Assembly: GCA_943788725.1 (NCBI GenBank)
Contig: CALSRJ010000002.1
Location: 1-64,000 of the forward strand
Length of the DNA stretch: 64,000 nt
From: an uncultured Flavobacteriales bacterium
GTDB lineage: Bacteria; Bacteroidota; Bacteroidia; Flavobacteriales_G; Salibacteraceae
Direction: 5' to 3'
Positions 50,878 through 60,509 of the stretch are shown piece after piece. The first letter of the stretch is position 1; each line of letters opens with the position of its first letter. The position numbers and the translations under genes were made by a program. Below the pieces are notes generated by a model. It did not search any database, was not told where the DNA came from, and worked only from the letters and a program-made list of their open reading frames with translations.

Positions 50878-53184
50878 ATGCTACGCTGGATACAGTCAAT
50901 CATTTTTCTTCTTTTCAGCCTTGGGCTTTTCGCTCAATCAGGCACGATTCGGGGTTTTGTTTACGACAAAGATTCCGGTGAGCCTCTGATCTTTATCAAC
51001 GTATTTCTGAAAGGCACCCAGATTGGTGGATCAACCGATGTCAACGGTTACTATTCGATCACCAAAATTCCACCCGGTGATTACACCCTTACGATTCAGG
51101 CCATGGGCTACGGAACGGTTGAAGAAGCAGTGAGCATCAAAAACGGACAAATCCTAAATAGGAAACTGTACACAGCCTCTCAAGCTAAGACCCTCGCCAC
51201 ATTCGAGGTTTCAGCCGACAAAATCGAAGCGCAGAACGAGGTGAAAATGTCCGTTCAAAAGATTACCCCGAAGGAAATTGACAAGCTGCCGAGTATTGGC
51301 GGAGAACCAGATATCGCGCAGTACATGCAAGTACTTCCAGGGGTTGTATTTACAGGGGATCAAGGTGGACAACTGTACATACGCGGAGGATCTCCCGTTC
51401 AAAATAAGGTGATGATGGATGGAATGATCGTCTACAACCCCTTTCACTCCATCGGACTGTTTTCGGTCTTCGACACAGACATCATTCGCAATGCGGATAT
51501 CTACACCGGAGGTTACGGCGCAGAATACGGCGGACGTATCTCTTCCATTATGGACATTACGACCAAGGACGGAAACCAGAACGAGTTTCAAGGAAATGCA
51601 AGCCTAACTACGTTTGGTGCCAAGCTCAACGCCGAGATTCCGTTATTGAAGCCAAATAAAGTCGGTGGGTCAAGCATCTCATCTATCCTATCGGCCAAGC
51701 ACAGTTATCTCGACCAGAGTTCTAAGGTGGTATACAACTACATCGACTCCAACGGCTTGCCATTCAGTTTTACCGACCTGTACGGAAAACTAACCTTTAG
51801 CGGAGAGAATGGAAGCAAGGCAAACATCTTTGGTCTCTATTACGACGACCACGTCAGCTACCAAGCCATTTCTGATTTGAATTGGAAGAACTACGGTGCC
51901 GGTGGAAACTTCATTCTTATTCCCTCTGGAAGCCCCGTGCTCATCCAGGGTAATCTTGCGTATTCAAGCTATCAAATCACGCTCAAGGAAGCCAATCTTC
52001 AAGACCGTACAAGTGCGATCAACGGATTCAACGGAGGCTTGAATTTCACTTACTTCATGGGAGATGACGAAATCAAGTACGGACTTGAGATCGTTGGATT
52101 CACCACAGACTATTATGTCACAAACCCCGCAAACCGAGTCATTCAGCAGCAAGAGAGCACGACTGAATTGGCAGGATTTGTACGCTATAAGAAGAAATTC
52201 GGAAAGCTCGTGATCGATCCGAGTTTACGCCTTCATTACTATGCATCGCTTGGCACTCCATCACTTGAGCCCCGCATCGGTGCCAAAATCAATGTGACGG
52301 ATAACTTACGCTTCAAGGCAGCTGCCGGCATGTACAGCCAAAACCTCATCGCCGCAAACAGTGACCGTGACGTTGTAAACCTCTTCAACGGATTTCTTTC
52401 AGGTCCTAGCAACTTGCAAGACGAGTTGGTCAACGCAGACCGTACTACGAAGGAAATCACCCATTCTCTGCAGAAGGCCAATCACTTCATCATCGGAACC
52501 GAGATCGATTTCACTCGAAGGATCAATGTAAATATTGAAGCGTATTACAAGAAATTCACGCAAGTGACCAACCTCAACCGCAACAAGATTTTTGACGAAA
52601 GTGCTTCGGATCAACCGGACATTTTGAAAAAGGACTTCCTTGTGGAAACGGGTGATGCATACGGATGCGACATTGTCATCAACTACGACCTGACGGACGC
52701 CAACCTGTATGCAGTATACTCGATCGGAAAGGTAACGCGATGGGATGGCGTTCAAACCTATGCCCCAGTCTTTGACCGTAGGCACAATGTCAACTTGGTA
52801 GGATCTTACAAATTCGGCCCTTCACGGCTGTGGGAATTTGACGTGAGATGGAACATGGGATCTGGATTCCCATTTACACAGACGCTCGGCTTCTATGAGC
52901 AGTACACCTTCCAAGACGGTACAGATAGCGACGTTGTTACCTCCAATGGAGACATTGGCATCGTTTACGACGACTTGAACGGTGGACGGCTTCCCTTTTA
53001 CCATCGATTAGACGTTACCGTGAAGCGTGAGTTCGTTTTGAGTGTCAACTCTACAATGGAAGCAAACGTTGGCATTACCAACGCTTACAACCGACAGAAC
53101 ATCTTCTATTTTGACCGTGTCAATTACGAGCGTGTCAATCAACTGCCGTTTATGCCATCAGCTGGTGTAAACGTCAATTTCTGA
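50878..53184 (+). CDS. TonB-dependent receptor with N-terminal carboxypeptidase-like domain
   Basis: A 768-residue outer-membrane receptor. Signal to LGLFAQ (residue ~20), then a carboxypeptidase-like regulatory domain (GTIRGFVYDKDSGEPL... GYYSI, GYGTVEE), a plug domain with MQVLPGV, QLYIRGGSP and MDGMIVYN, then the beta barrel ending in the aromatic ...GVNVNF. It imports a ligand using proton-motive force through TonB. No SusD partner or TonB/ExbBD genes are adjacent, so the substrate is unknown; siderophore or peptide uptake are both possible. Confidence 0.92.
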   Translation: MLRWIQSIIFLLFSLGLFAQSGTIRGFVYDKDSGEPLIFINVFLKGTQIGGSTDVNGYYSITKIPPGDYTLTIQAMGYGTVEEAVSIKNGQILNRKLYTASQAKTLATFEVSADKIEAQNEVKMSVQKITPKEIDKLPSIGGEPDIAQYMQVLPGVVFTGDQGGQLYIRGGSPVQNKVMMDGMIVYNPFHSIGLFSVFDTDIIRNADIYTGGYGAEYGGRISSIMDITTKDGNQNEFQGNASLTTFGAKLNAEIPLLKPNKVGGSSISSILSAKHSYLDQSSKVVYNYIDSNGLPFSFTDLYGKLTFSGENGSKANIFGLYYDDHVSYQAISDLNWKNYGAGGNFILIPSGSPVLIQGNLAYSSYQITLKEANLQDRTSAINGFNGGLNFTYFMGDDEIKYGLEIVGFTTDYYVTNPANRVIQQQESTTELAGFVRYKKKFGKLVIDPSLRLHYYASLGTPSLEPRIGAKINVTDNLRFKAAAGMYSQNLIAANSDRDVVNLFNGFLSGPSNLQDELVNADRTTKEITHSLQKANHFIIGTEIDFTRRINVNIEAYYKKFTQVTNLNRNKIFDESASDQPDILKKDFLVETGDAYGCDIVINYDLTDANLYAVYSIGKVTRWDGVQTYAPVFDRRHNVNLVGSYKFGPSRLWEFDVRWNMGSGFPFTQTLGFYEQYTFQDGTDSDVVTSNGDIGIVYDDLNGGRLPFYHRLDVTVKREFVLSVNSTMEANVGITNAYNRQNIFYFDRVNYERVNQLPFMPSAGVNVNF

Positions 53185-53242
53185 TATTTGCCATTGGTTG
53201 ATATTTTTTGAAACTTTTCACTCGCTACCCTAGGATGAATTC

Positions 53243-53250
53243 TACCTTTG
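53243..53250 (+). promoter_or_regulatory. -7 promoter box (TACCTTTG) for pyrG
   Basis: Exact TAnnTTTG match. With the usual spacing the transcript would start in the CCC at 53254-53256. Confidence 0.6.
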
Positions 53251-53253
53251 TTT

Positions 53254-54901
<1,648 letters not shown>

Positions 54902-54910
54902 TTTTCGCGA

Positions 54911-55474
54911 ATGCTAGAAGCGCTCATATCCATCGATCAAGTCCTGACACTTGGAATCAATGAAGCGCATTCTGCCTCAGCAGACTCGCTGATGACACTC
55001 ATCAGCGAGAAACGAACGTGGATACCCCTCTACCTGGGATTAATCCTGTTGATCAACAAAATCTTCGGATGGAAAAGGGCCTTACTCATCGTCGGCTTCG
55101 TCGCCCTGAATGTGGCCCTGACCGATCAAATTTCTGTATTCTTCAAAGAGAGTTTTTTACGCCTAAGGCCATGTCATGATCCGGCGATCGTTGACCTCTT
55201 GCACCTTCCGGATGGCTGTGGTGGTAAATATGGCTTCGTATCTTCCCACGCTGCGAACACTATGGGCTTGGCCGTCATCCTCGCCCTCATTCTTCAGAAC
55301 CGATGGATCACGATTTCTATGCTTGCCTTTGCCATTGTCAATGGCTATTCAAGGATCTACTTGGGGAAGCATTTCTTCTTTGATGTACTCGGAGGTTTTG
55401 TACTCGGAGCATTGATCGCCTATGGCGTCTACCGACTTCTCCTGATCACCATCAAACGTTTCCATATTCCATGA
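54911..55474 (+). CDS. PAP2 superfamily phosphatase
   Basis: A 187-residue membrane phosphatase with five or six helices. The three phosphatase motifs are KESFLRLRP, SSHAAN and SRIYLGKHFFFDVLGG (catalytic His in the second and third). Likely substrates are lipid phosphates such as undecaprenyl or phosphatidylglycerol phosphate. It follows pyrG by 9 bases and overlaps crcB by 4. Confidence 0.93.
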   Translation: MLEALISIDQVLTLGINEAHSASADSLMTLISEKRTWIPLYLGLILLINKIFGWKRALLIVGFVALNVALTDQISVFFKESFLRLRPCHDPAIVDLLHLPDGCGGKYGFVSSHAANTMGLAVILALILQNRWITISMLAFAIVNGYSRIYLGKHFFFDVLGGFVLGALIAYGVYRLLLITIKRFHIP

Positions 55475-55839
55475 ACTGGATTGGAGCCATAGCAGTGTTT
55501 ATTGGTGGCGGCCTTGGCAGCGTGTTAAGGTATGGCATCAGCGCCATTTTCCAGAACTATGACGTCCAGACCATGGTGTGGTCCACCCTCACATCAAACG
55601 TCTTAGCGTCGGCGTTGCTAGGATGGGTTGTATTCAAACTCGCACCCCAATCTTTCTCTCCCCTCTACTTTTTCCTTGCGATTGGATTTTGCGGCGGCTT
55701 CAGTACCTTCTCGACGTTCAGTTTGGAGACCATGCACTTGATCAAGGGTGGACAAATCGGCCTTGCCATCTTCAACGTGTTGGCCAGTGTATTCATCTGC
55801 ATCGTTCTATTATTATTCCTCTCAAAGCTTCTGAAATGA
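55471..55839 (+). CDS. crcB: fluoride efflux channel CrcB/Fluc
   Basis: A 122-residue four-helix membrane protein, dual-topology fluoride channel. Conserved blocks are GGGLGSVLRYGIS, TLTSNVLASALLG (Asn of the pore) and GFCGGFSTFSTFSLE (the Phe box). No fluoride riboswitch can be present because the start overlaps the PAP2 gene (ATGA). The stop overlaps the next gene likewise. Confidence 0.94.
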   Translation: MNWIGAIAVFIGGGLGSVLRYGISAIFQNYDVQTMVWSTLTSNVLASALLGWVVFKLAPQSFSPLYFFLAIGFCGGFSTFSTFSLETMHLIKGGQIGLAIFNVLASVFICIVLLLFLSKLLK

Positions 55840-57455
55840 AAAAGCTATGCTTCACCTCGCTTTTGGCTATCATGGCATGTTTGGCCATTGCACAAGACCA
55901 ACCTAAACTGATTGTAGGCGTAGTGGTCGATCAAATGCGTCAAGACTACCTCTACCGGTACTGGGACAAATTTGGCGACGAAGGGTTCAAGCGCCTGATC
56001 AACGAAGGACATCTCTGCAAAAACGCGCATTTCAATTTCATACCGACGCACACCGGTCCTGGGCACGCAACCGTGTACTCCGGAGCCCAGCCTAAAAATC
56101 ATGGCATCATTGCAAACAACTGGTACGAGAGGGCTTCCGGCGATATGGTCAATTGTGTCTCAGACCCCGACCAATCATCTGTAGGCTCTGAAGGGGACCA
56201 AGGAAAAATCAGCCCGCACCGTATGCTTGCTCCTACCCTCGGGGATGCGATTCGCATTTCAAACCAATTCAAAGGCAAATCGATTGGCATTTCTCTCAAA
56301 GACCGCTCTGCCGTTTTACCCATCGGTCATTCAGGTACTGCTGCCTATTTCATCGACCATGAAAACGGAAATTTCATTTCAAGCAGCTATTACATGGACG
56401 AATTACCCAAATGGATGAAGACTTTCAACAAGCAGAAGCACGCTGATCGACTGAGTAGAGATGGCTGGGAGCCTATGCTGGCGATAGAGCGCTATACGGA
56501 AAGCACGGCAGATGATACGCCCTATGAAAGAGTCCTGACGGCGGAGGGTCGACCTGTATTTCCCTATGACCTTCCGGAGTTGAACAAAGAGAAAGGCTAC
56601 TACGCTTTCGGCACTTCCCCTTTTGGAAACACGATCTTGAGGCTGCTAGCAGAACAAGCCATCATCAATGAAGACCTGGGCCAAGACGCATTCACGGACC
56701 TCTTGTCCATCTCTTTCTCATCACCCGACTTAGCAGGGCACGTATTTGGCCCCCAGAGCATTGAGGTAGAAGACGTCTACTTGCGCTTGGATGAAGAAAT
56801 CGCGCGCCTTTTGACATCGTTGGACGAGCGCGTTGGCAAGGGAGAATACCTTCTTTTCCTCACCGCCGATCATGCGGCGGCTCCTGTGCATTCGTATATG
56901 AAAGACAACAAGATTCCCGCCGAGTATTTTGATGCAAAGGCATTTCAGGAAGGCATGATCGCCCATTTGAATGAAGCGCTTGGTGAAGCGGAATGGGTAC
57001 TAAATTATTCGAACCAGCAGGTTTTTTTGAATCAAGACCTCATGCGTTCGCGGAAGATGGAAGCAAAAAAAGTGATGGAAGAGGTTGAGCGATATGCACT
57101 TTCTTTCAGAGGCGTAGCGGGCGTGTTAAGCACAAAACAGCTCCAGCACCCATTGCCCGATGATCAATTTTCCACGGCTGCAAAGAATGGATGGAACCAA
57201 TTGCGTTCAGGTGACATCGTCATTCAATACTTGCCTGGATGGATGCAACACGACGGCCAAGGCACTTCGCATGGGTCATCGTACAACTACGATTCGCACG
57301 TGCCGATCATTTTCTTTGGAAAAGGAATTGCCCATGGTGTGACCCTAGACCCCGTAGATGTAACTCAAATTGCGCCTACTGTTAGCGTCGCCGCTTCCAT
57401 CGCCTTTCCAATGATGTCTGATCGTGAGGTGATTTCCGGAGCTCTTAAACACTGA
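55836..57455 (+). CDS. alkaline phosphatase, PafA-like
   Basis: A 539-residue secreted phosphatase with signal MKKLCFTSLLAIMACLAIAQ. Near residues 30-33 is the metal ligand VVVDQMR, and THTGPGHA at ~71-78 holds the nucleophile Thr. SLKDRSA gives the Lys and Arg pair, two residues apart, that marks PafA-type enzymes (Ca-activated, phosphate-insensitive monoesterases). TADHAAAPVH and HGSSYNYDSHVP hold C-terminal metal ligands. The ATG at 55836 lies in an ATGA overlap with crcB; a longer in-frame extension into crcB is rejected because the signal peptide fixes the start. Confidence 0.92.
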   Translation: MKKLCFTSLLAIMACLAIAQDQPKLIVGVVVDQMRQDYLYRYWDKFGDEGFKRLINEGHLCKNAHFNFIPTHTGPGHATVYSGAQPKNHGIIANNWYERASGDMVNCVSDPDQSSVGSEGDQGKISPHRMLAPTLGDAIRISNQFKGKSIGISLKDRSAVLPIGHSGTAAYFIDHENGNFISSSYYMDELPKWMKTFNKQKHADRLSRDGWEPMLAIERYTESTADDTPYERVLTAEGRPVFPYDLPELNKEKGYYAFGTSPFGNTILRLLAEQAIINEDLGQDAFTDLLSISFSSPDLAGHVFGPQSIEVEDVYLRLDEEIARLLTSLDERVGKGEYLLFLTADHAAAPVHSYMKDNKIPAEYFDAKAFQEGMIAHLNEALGEAEWVLNYSNQQVFLNQDLMRSRKMEAKKVMEEVERYALSFRGVAGVLSTKQLQHPLPDDQFSTAAKNGWNQLRSGDIVIQYLPGWMQHDGQGTSHGSSYNYDSHVPIIFFGKGIAHGVTLDPVDVTQIAPTVSVAASIAFPMMSDREVISGALKH

Positions 57456-57461
57456 TGCCGC

Positions 57462-58478
57462 TTATTTCATCCCTTTGATGGCAGAAATTGTCTGATCAAT
57501 CATGGCCTCGTTCACGTCTAAATGCGTGACAAAACGCAGTTTACCTGCACCAAACCCCATGGCCAATATCCCTGCATTTTTAAGTGCCGCCAACCGAGCA
57601 TGCTGATCTTCGCCCGCTGATAGTTCCACCACAATGATGTTGGTTTCAACCGGAACGACGTGCCTCACCCAATCCGTTTCCGACAATGCCGAGGCTAGTC
57701 TTTTCGCATTTGCATGGTCCTCTTTCAGACGGTCGATGTGATGATCCAAAGCGTAGATTCCAGCTCCGGCCAATATTCCGGCTTGCCGCATGCCTCCTCC
57801 AAACACCTTCCGTACACGATGCGCTTGGCGAATGAAATCCTTGCTTCCAAGCAGCAATGACCCAACTGGGCATCCAAGGCCTTTGCTGAGGCAAATGGAT
57901 ATCGAATCAAACATGCTTCCGACGTGCTCGGTGCTTTGGTTTGTTTCTACCAGGGCATTGAAAAGGCGTGCGCCGTCCATGTGAAAACCCAGTCCGTGCT
58001 CCTTGCATGTTCGCGAAATACGCTCGATCTCCGCATCATCCCAAATGACACCTCCACCCTTGTTGCTAGTATTTTCAACACTGACCAGTCGCGTCACTGG
58101 AAAATGTGAGTCATCAGGAAGAATCGAGTCGATCACCATTTGATGCGTGAAACGACCTTTATCTCCATCCAACAAACGAACGGAGCACCCCGAGTTAGAG
58201 GCTATACCACCGCCTTCATAATTGTAGATGTGAGAGAGTTTATCGCACACCACTTCATCCCCCGGATTCGTGTGCACTTTTATGGCAATCTGGTTGGTCA
58301 TGGTTCCGGAGGGGGCAAACAATGCGGCTTCCATTCCGAACATTTCTGCCGTTTTCGCCTCCAATGCATTCACTGTGGGATCATCTTGGAATACGTCATC
58401 TCCCACTGGGGAAGCCATCATTGCTTTCAGCATCCCTGCTGTGGGTCGGGTCACTGTGTCACTTCTGTAATCTATCAT
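57462..58478 (-). CDS. ltaE: low-specificity L-threonine aldolase
   Basis: A 338-residue PLP enzyme that cleaves L-threonine or L-allo-threonine to glycine and acetaldehyde. The start MIDYRSDTVTRPT is the family signature. FHMDGARLFNA carries the PLP Asp and Arg, and ICLSKGLGCPVGS carries the PLP Lys (~199). It follows the O-methyltransferase gene with a 4-base overlap, and is convergent with the PafA-like gene at a 6-base distance. Confidence 0.93.
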   Translation of the reverse strand: MIDYRSDTVTRPTAGMLKAMMASPVGDDVFQDDPTVNALEAKTAEMFGMEAALFAPSGTMTNQIAIKVHTNPGDEVVCDKLSHIYNYEGGGIASNSGCSVRLLDGDKGRFTHQMVIDSILPDDSHFPVTRLVSVENTSNKGGGVIWDDAEIERISRTCKEHGLGFHMDGARLFNALVETNQSTEHVGSMFDSISICLSKGLGCPVGSLLLGSKDFIRQAHRVRKVFGGGMRQAGILAGAGIYALDHHIDRLKEDHANAKRLASALSETDWVRHVVPVETNIIVVELSAGEDQHARLAALKNAGILAMGFGAGKLRFVTHLDVNEAMIDQTISAIKGMK

Positions 58479-59122
58479 GTACTCATCTTTTTCGCGATCA
58501 ACAGTCCATCTCTCACCGGAAGCAAGACTTGCTCCAGGCGATCATCGCGTTGCACCTGTTCGGCATAGGCGAATAATGCCTTTGTATCGGGATCCATTTC
58601 TTCTAGCGGCAGGGTCACTTTTCCACTCCAGAGGACATTGTCGGCGATGATGTAGCCTCCGACATTGACCTTGTCAAAACACTTTATCAAGTAATTGGGA
58701 TAATTGACCTTATCTGCGTCCATGAAGACAATGTCATACATGTCATCGAGCCCGTCGATCACATCCAAGGCATTGCCAATGTGCAGCTTTATTTTTTCCT
58801 TGTAGGCGCTTCGATCGAAAAATCCCTGGATTTTAGGTTCGAGTTCATCGTCCAGTTCTATGGTATCCACACGACCTCCGTCTGAAACACCTTCGGCCCA
58901 ACACAGCGCAGAATAACCAGTATAAGTCCCAATTTCCAGTACCCTGTCAGGGTTGATCATCTTACTCAACATCGCGATCACGCGTCCTTGCAGATGGCCA
59001 GCCAACATCCGTGGTTGTAGCACATTTGTGTGCGTGAAGCGATTCAGTTCGTGCAGTAAAGGCGGCTCCTGTGTTGTAAAACGCTCGGCATACGCCTCAA
59101 TATCCTCTGGTAAAAAATCCAT
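58475..59122 (-). CDS. O-methyltransferase, family 3
   Basis: A 215-residue SAM-dependent class I methyltransferase of the catechol/caffeoyl-CoA type. The SAM loop is VLEIGTYTGYSAL, the acidic residue IELDDEL, and metal ligands are in FMDADKVNYPNY and IADNVLWSG. The substrate is unknown. It is the first gene of a pair with ltaE. Confidence 0.92.
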   Translation of the reverse strand: MDFLPEDIEAYAERFTTQEPPLLHELNRFTHTNVLQPRMLAGHLQGRVIAMLSKMINPDRVLEIGTYTGYSALCWAEGVSDGGRVDTIELDDELEPKIQGFFDRSAYKEKIKLHIGNALDVIDGLDDMYDIVFMDADKVNYPNYLIKCFDKVNVGGYIIADNVLWSGKVTLPLEEMDPDTKALFAYAEQVQRDDRLEQVLLPVRDGLLIAKKMST

Positions 59123-59174
59123 GTTTTAGTGGTTCAGTTGAAGTTAACGGAGACAATCATCTCTTCTGCCTGCT

Positions 59175-60419
59175 CTAATCATTTGCGCGTTTGTTGGGAA
59201 TATAACTTAGGTAGGAGATCTGGTCGTTATGAAAACTTGCTTGGGCAAGGTCTTGTACCTCTTTGGCCTCGATGGTTTCGATATCCTCAACAATCTCTTC
59301 GAACAGGTCAACCCGGTCAAAATTGAGCAGGGTCTTTCCAAGGGACAACATAAAATTGACTCGATTTTCTTGGGCAAGGGCAATCTGTCCGAGCAACTGA
59401 ACCTTTGCACTCTTCAGCGTTCTATCTGTTAGTTTCACATCCATCAGCAGATTCAATTCCTTTTGAATCAGACGAGTAACGCGTTTCTGATACCTTCGAT
59501 CGGTTCCGAAGTACACCTGGAAGATACCGCAATCTGAATAAGGCGTGTAGTTCGATTCGATGTAATAACAGTACCCGTATTTCTCGCGGATGTTCAGGTT
59601 TAGTCTACTGTTGAGGGCAGGGCCCCCCAGCACATTGTTCATCAACACCATCGCCCTCCTCTTATCATCCTGAAGTCCGATGGTTTGGCATCCAAGCATT
59701 GCGTGCACCTGATGCACCGTGGTTGATTTGATTCCATCAAAGTGATCAGAGAAAGGCGTCTTACGAGCGTGTTGATCAGACCGATTTACAGGAATAGGCT
59801 CTAAGACTTTCTTGCAAAACGCCTCCACTTTCTTAAAACTGACGTTTCCAACACAAGCAAAAACGATCTGGTCTGTAGCGTAATTGCGTTGGATGAATTC
59901 GAGAATATCCTTCCGATCGAAGCCTTTCACAAGTTCCTCACTTCCTAGGATCGATCTTCCGAGTGCATGGCTTGGGAAGAGTTTTTCCTCAAACTCGTCC
60001 ATGAGCATTTCGTCAGGATTATCGCGGTATGAGTTGATTTCGTCCACGATGACGCTCTTTTCCTTTTCAATCTCCTTCTCGGGAAAAACGGAGGAAAAGG
60101 TAATGTCTACCAATAATTCAGCGGCCCGATCGAAGTGCTCCTTTAAGGCGCTCGCGTAGATGCACGTCTCCTCCTTGGTGGTGTAGGCATTGATCTCCCC
60201 ACCCACCGAATCGAGTCGGGTTAGGATGTGGAATGCCTTACGCCTCGAAGTTCCCTTAAACAAGCAGTGCTCAATCAGGTGGGCAAGCCCACTTTCCTTG
60301 TCAGACTCGTCTCGCGAACCTGCATTGATGATAAAGCCACAGTGTACAGTAAGAATGTTACGGTCCTCGACATGGACAATACGCAGCCCATTATCGAGTC
60401 GAATGATGTCAAATTCCAT
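59175..60419 (-). CDS. M16 family zinc metallopeptidase
   Basis: A 414-residue pitrilysin-like protease with the inverted zinc motif HLIEH near 50-54 and the downstream Glu in IVDEINSYRDNPDE. A second M16C-like domain follows with the HAMLG and GGPALNSRLNLNIREKYGY blocks typical of processing-peptidase-like members. No signal peptide with the start at 60419, so probably cytoplasmic. The longer frame upstream is rejected because TAACTTTG at 60428-60435 is the likely promoter. Divergent from the PorE-like gene. Confidence 0.92.
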   Translation of the reverse strand: MEFDIIRLDNGLRIVHVEDRNILTVHCGFIINAGSRDESDKESGLAHLIEHCLFKGTSRRKAFHILTRLDSVGGEINAYTTKEETCIYASALKEHFDRAAELLVDITFSSVFPEKEIEKEKSVIVDEINSYRDNPDEMLMDEFEEKLFPSHALGRSILGSEELVKGFDRKDILEFIQRNYATDQIVFACVGNVSFKKVEAFCKKVLEPIPVNRSDQHARKTPFSDHFDGIKSTTVHQVHAMLGCQTIGLQDDKRRAMVLMNNVLGGPALNSRLNLNIREKYGYCYYIESNYTPYSDCGIFQVYFGTDRRYQKRVTRLIQKELNLLMDVKLTDRTLKSAKVQLLGQIALAQENRVNFMLSLGKTLLNFDRVDLFEEIVEDIETIEAKEVQDLAQASFHNDQISYLSYIPNKRAND

Positions 60420-60427
60420 TAAGAATC

Positions 60428-60435
60428 CAAAGTTA
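60428..60435 (-). promoter_or_regulatory. -7 promoter box (TAACTTTG) for the M16 peptidase gene
   Basis: Exact TAnnTTTG match ending 9 bases from the ATG at 60419. Confidence 0.55.
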
Positions 60436-60477
60436 GTAAACCCTGATAGGGTAGCTTCAGTCGCCCTGTCTAATTGA

Positions 60478-60485
60478 TACATTTG
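60478..60485 (+). promoter_or_regulatory. -7 promoter box (TACATTTG) for the PorE-like gene
   Basis: Exact TAnnTTTG match with a ~20-base leader before the ATG at 60510. It makes a divergent pair with the M16 promoter 43 bases away. Confidence 0.55.
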
Positions 60486-60509
60486 AGCTATTATCAACGC
60501 ATTCTCTCC

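Noticed and set aside
55440-55480. Fluoride riboswitch before crcB
   Set aside because: The crcB start codon overlaps the PAP2 stop and no riboswitch core is seen.
55578-55835. N-terminal extension of the PafA-like phosphatase
   Set aside because: It lies entirely within crcB in another frame; the signal peptide begins at 55836.
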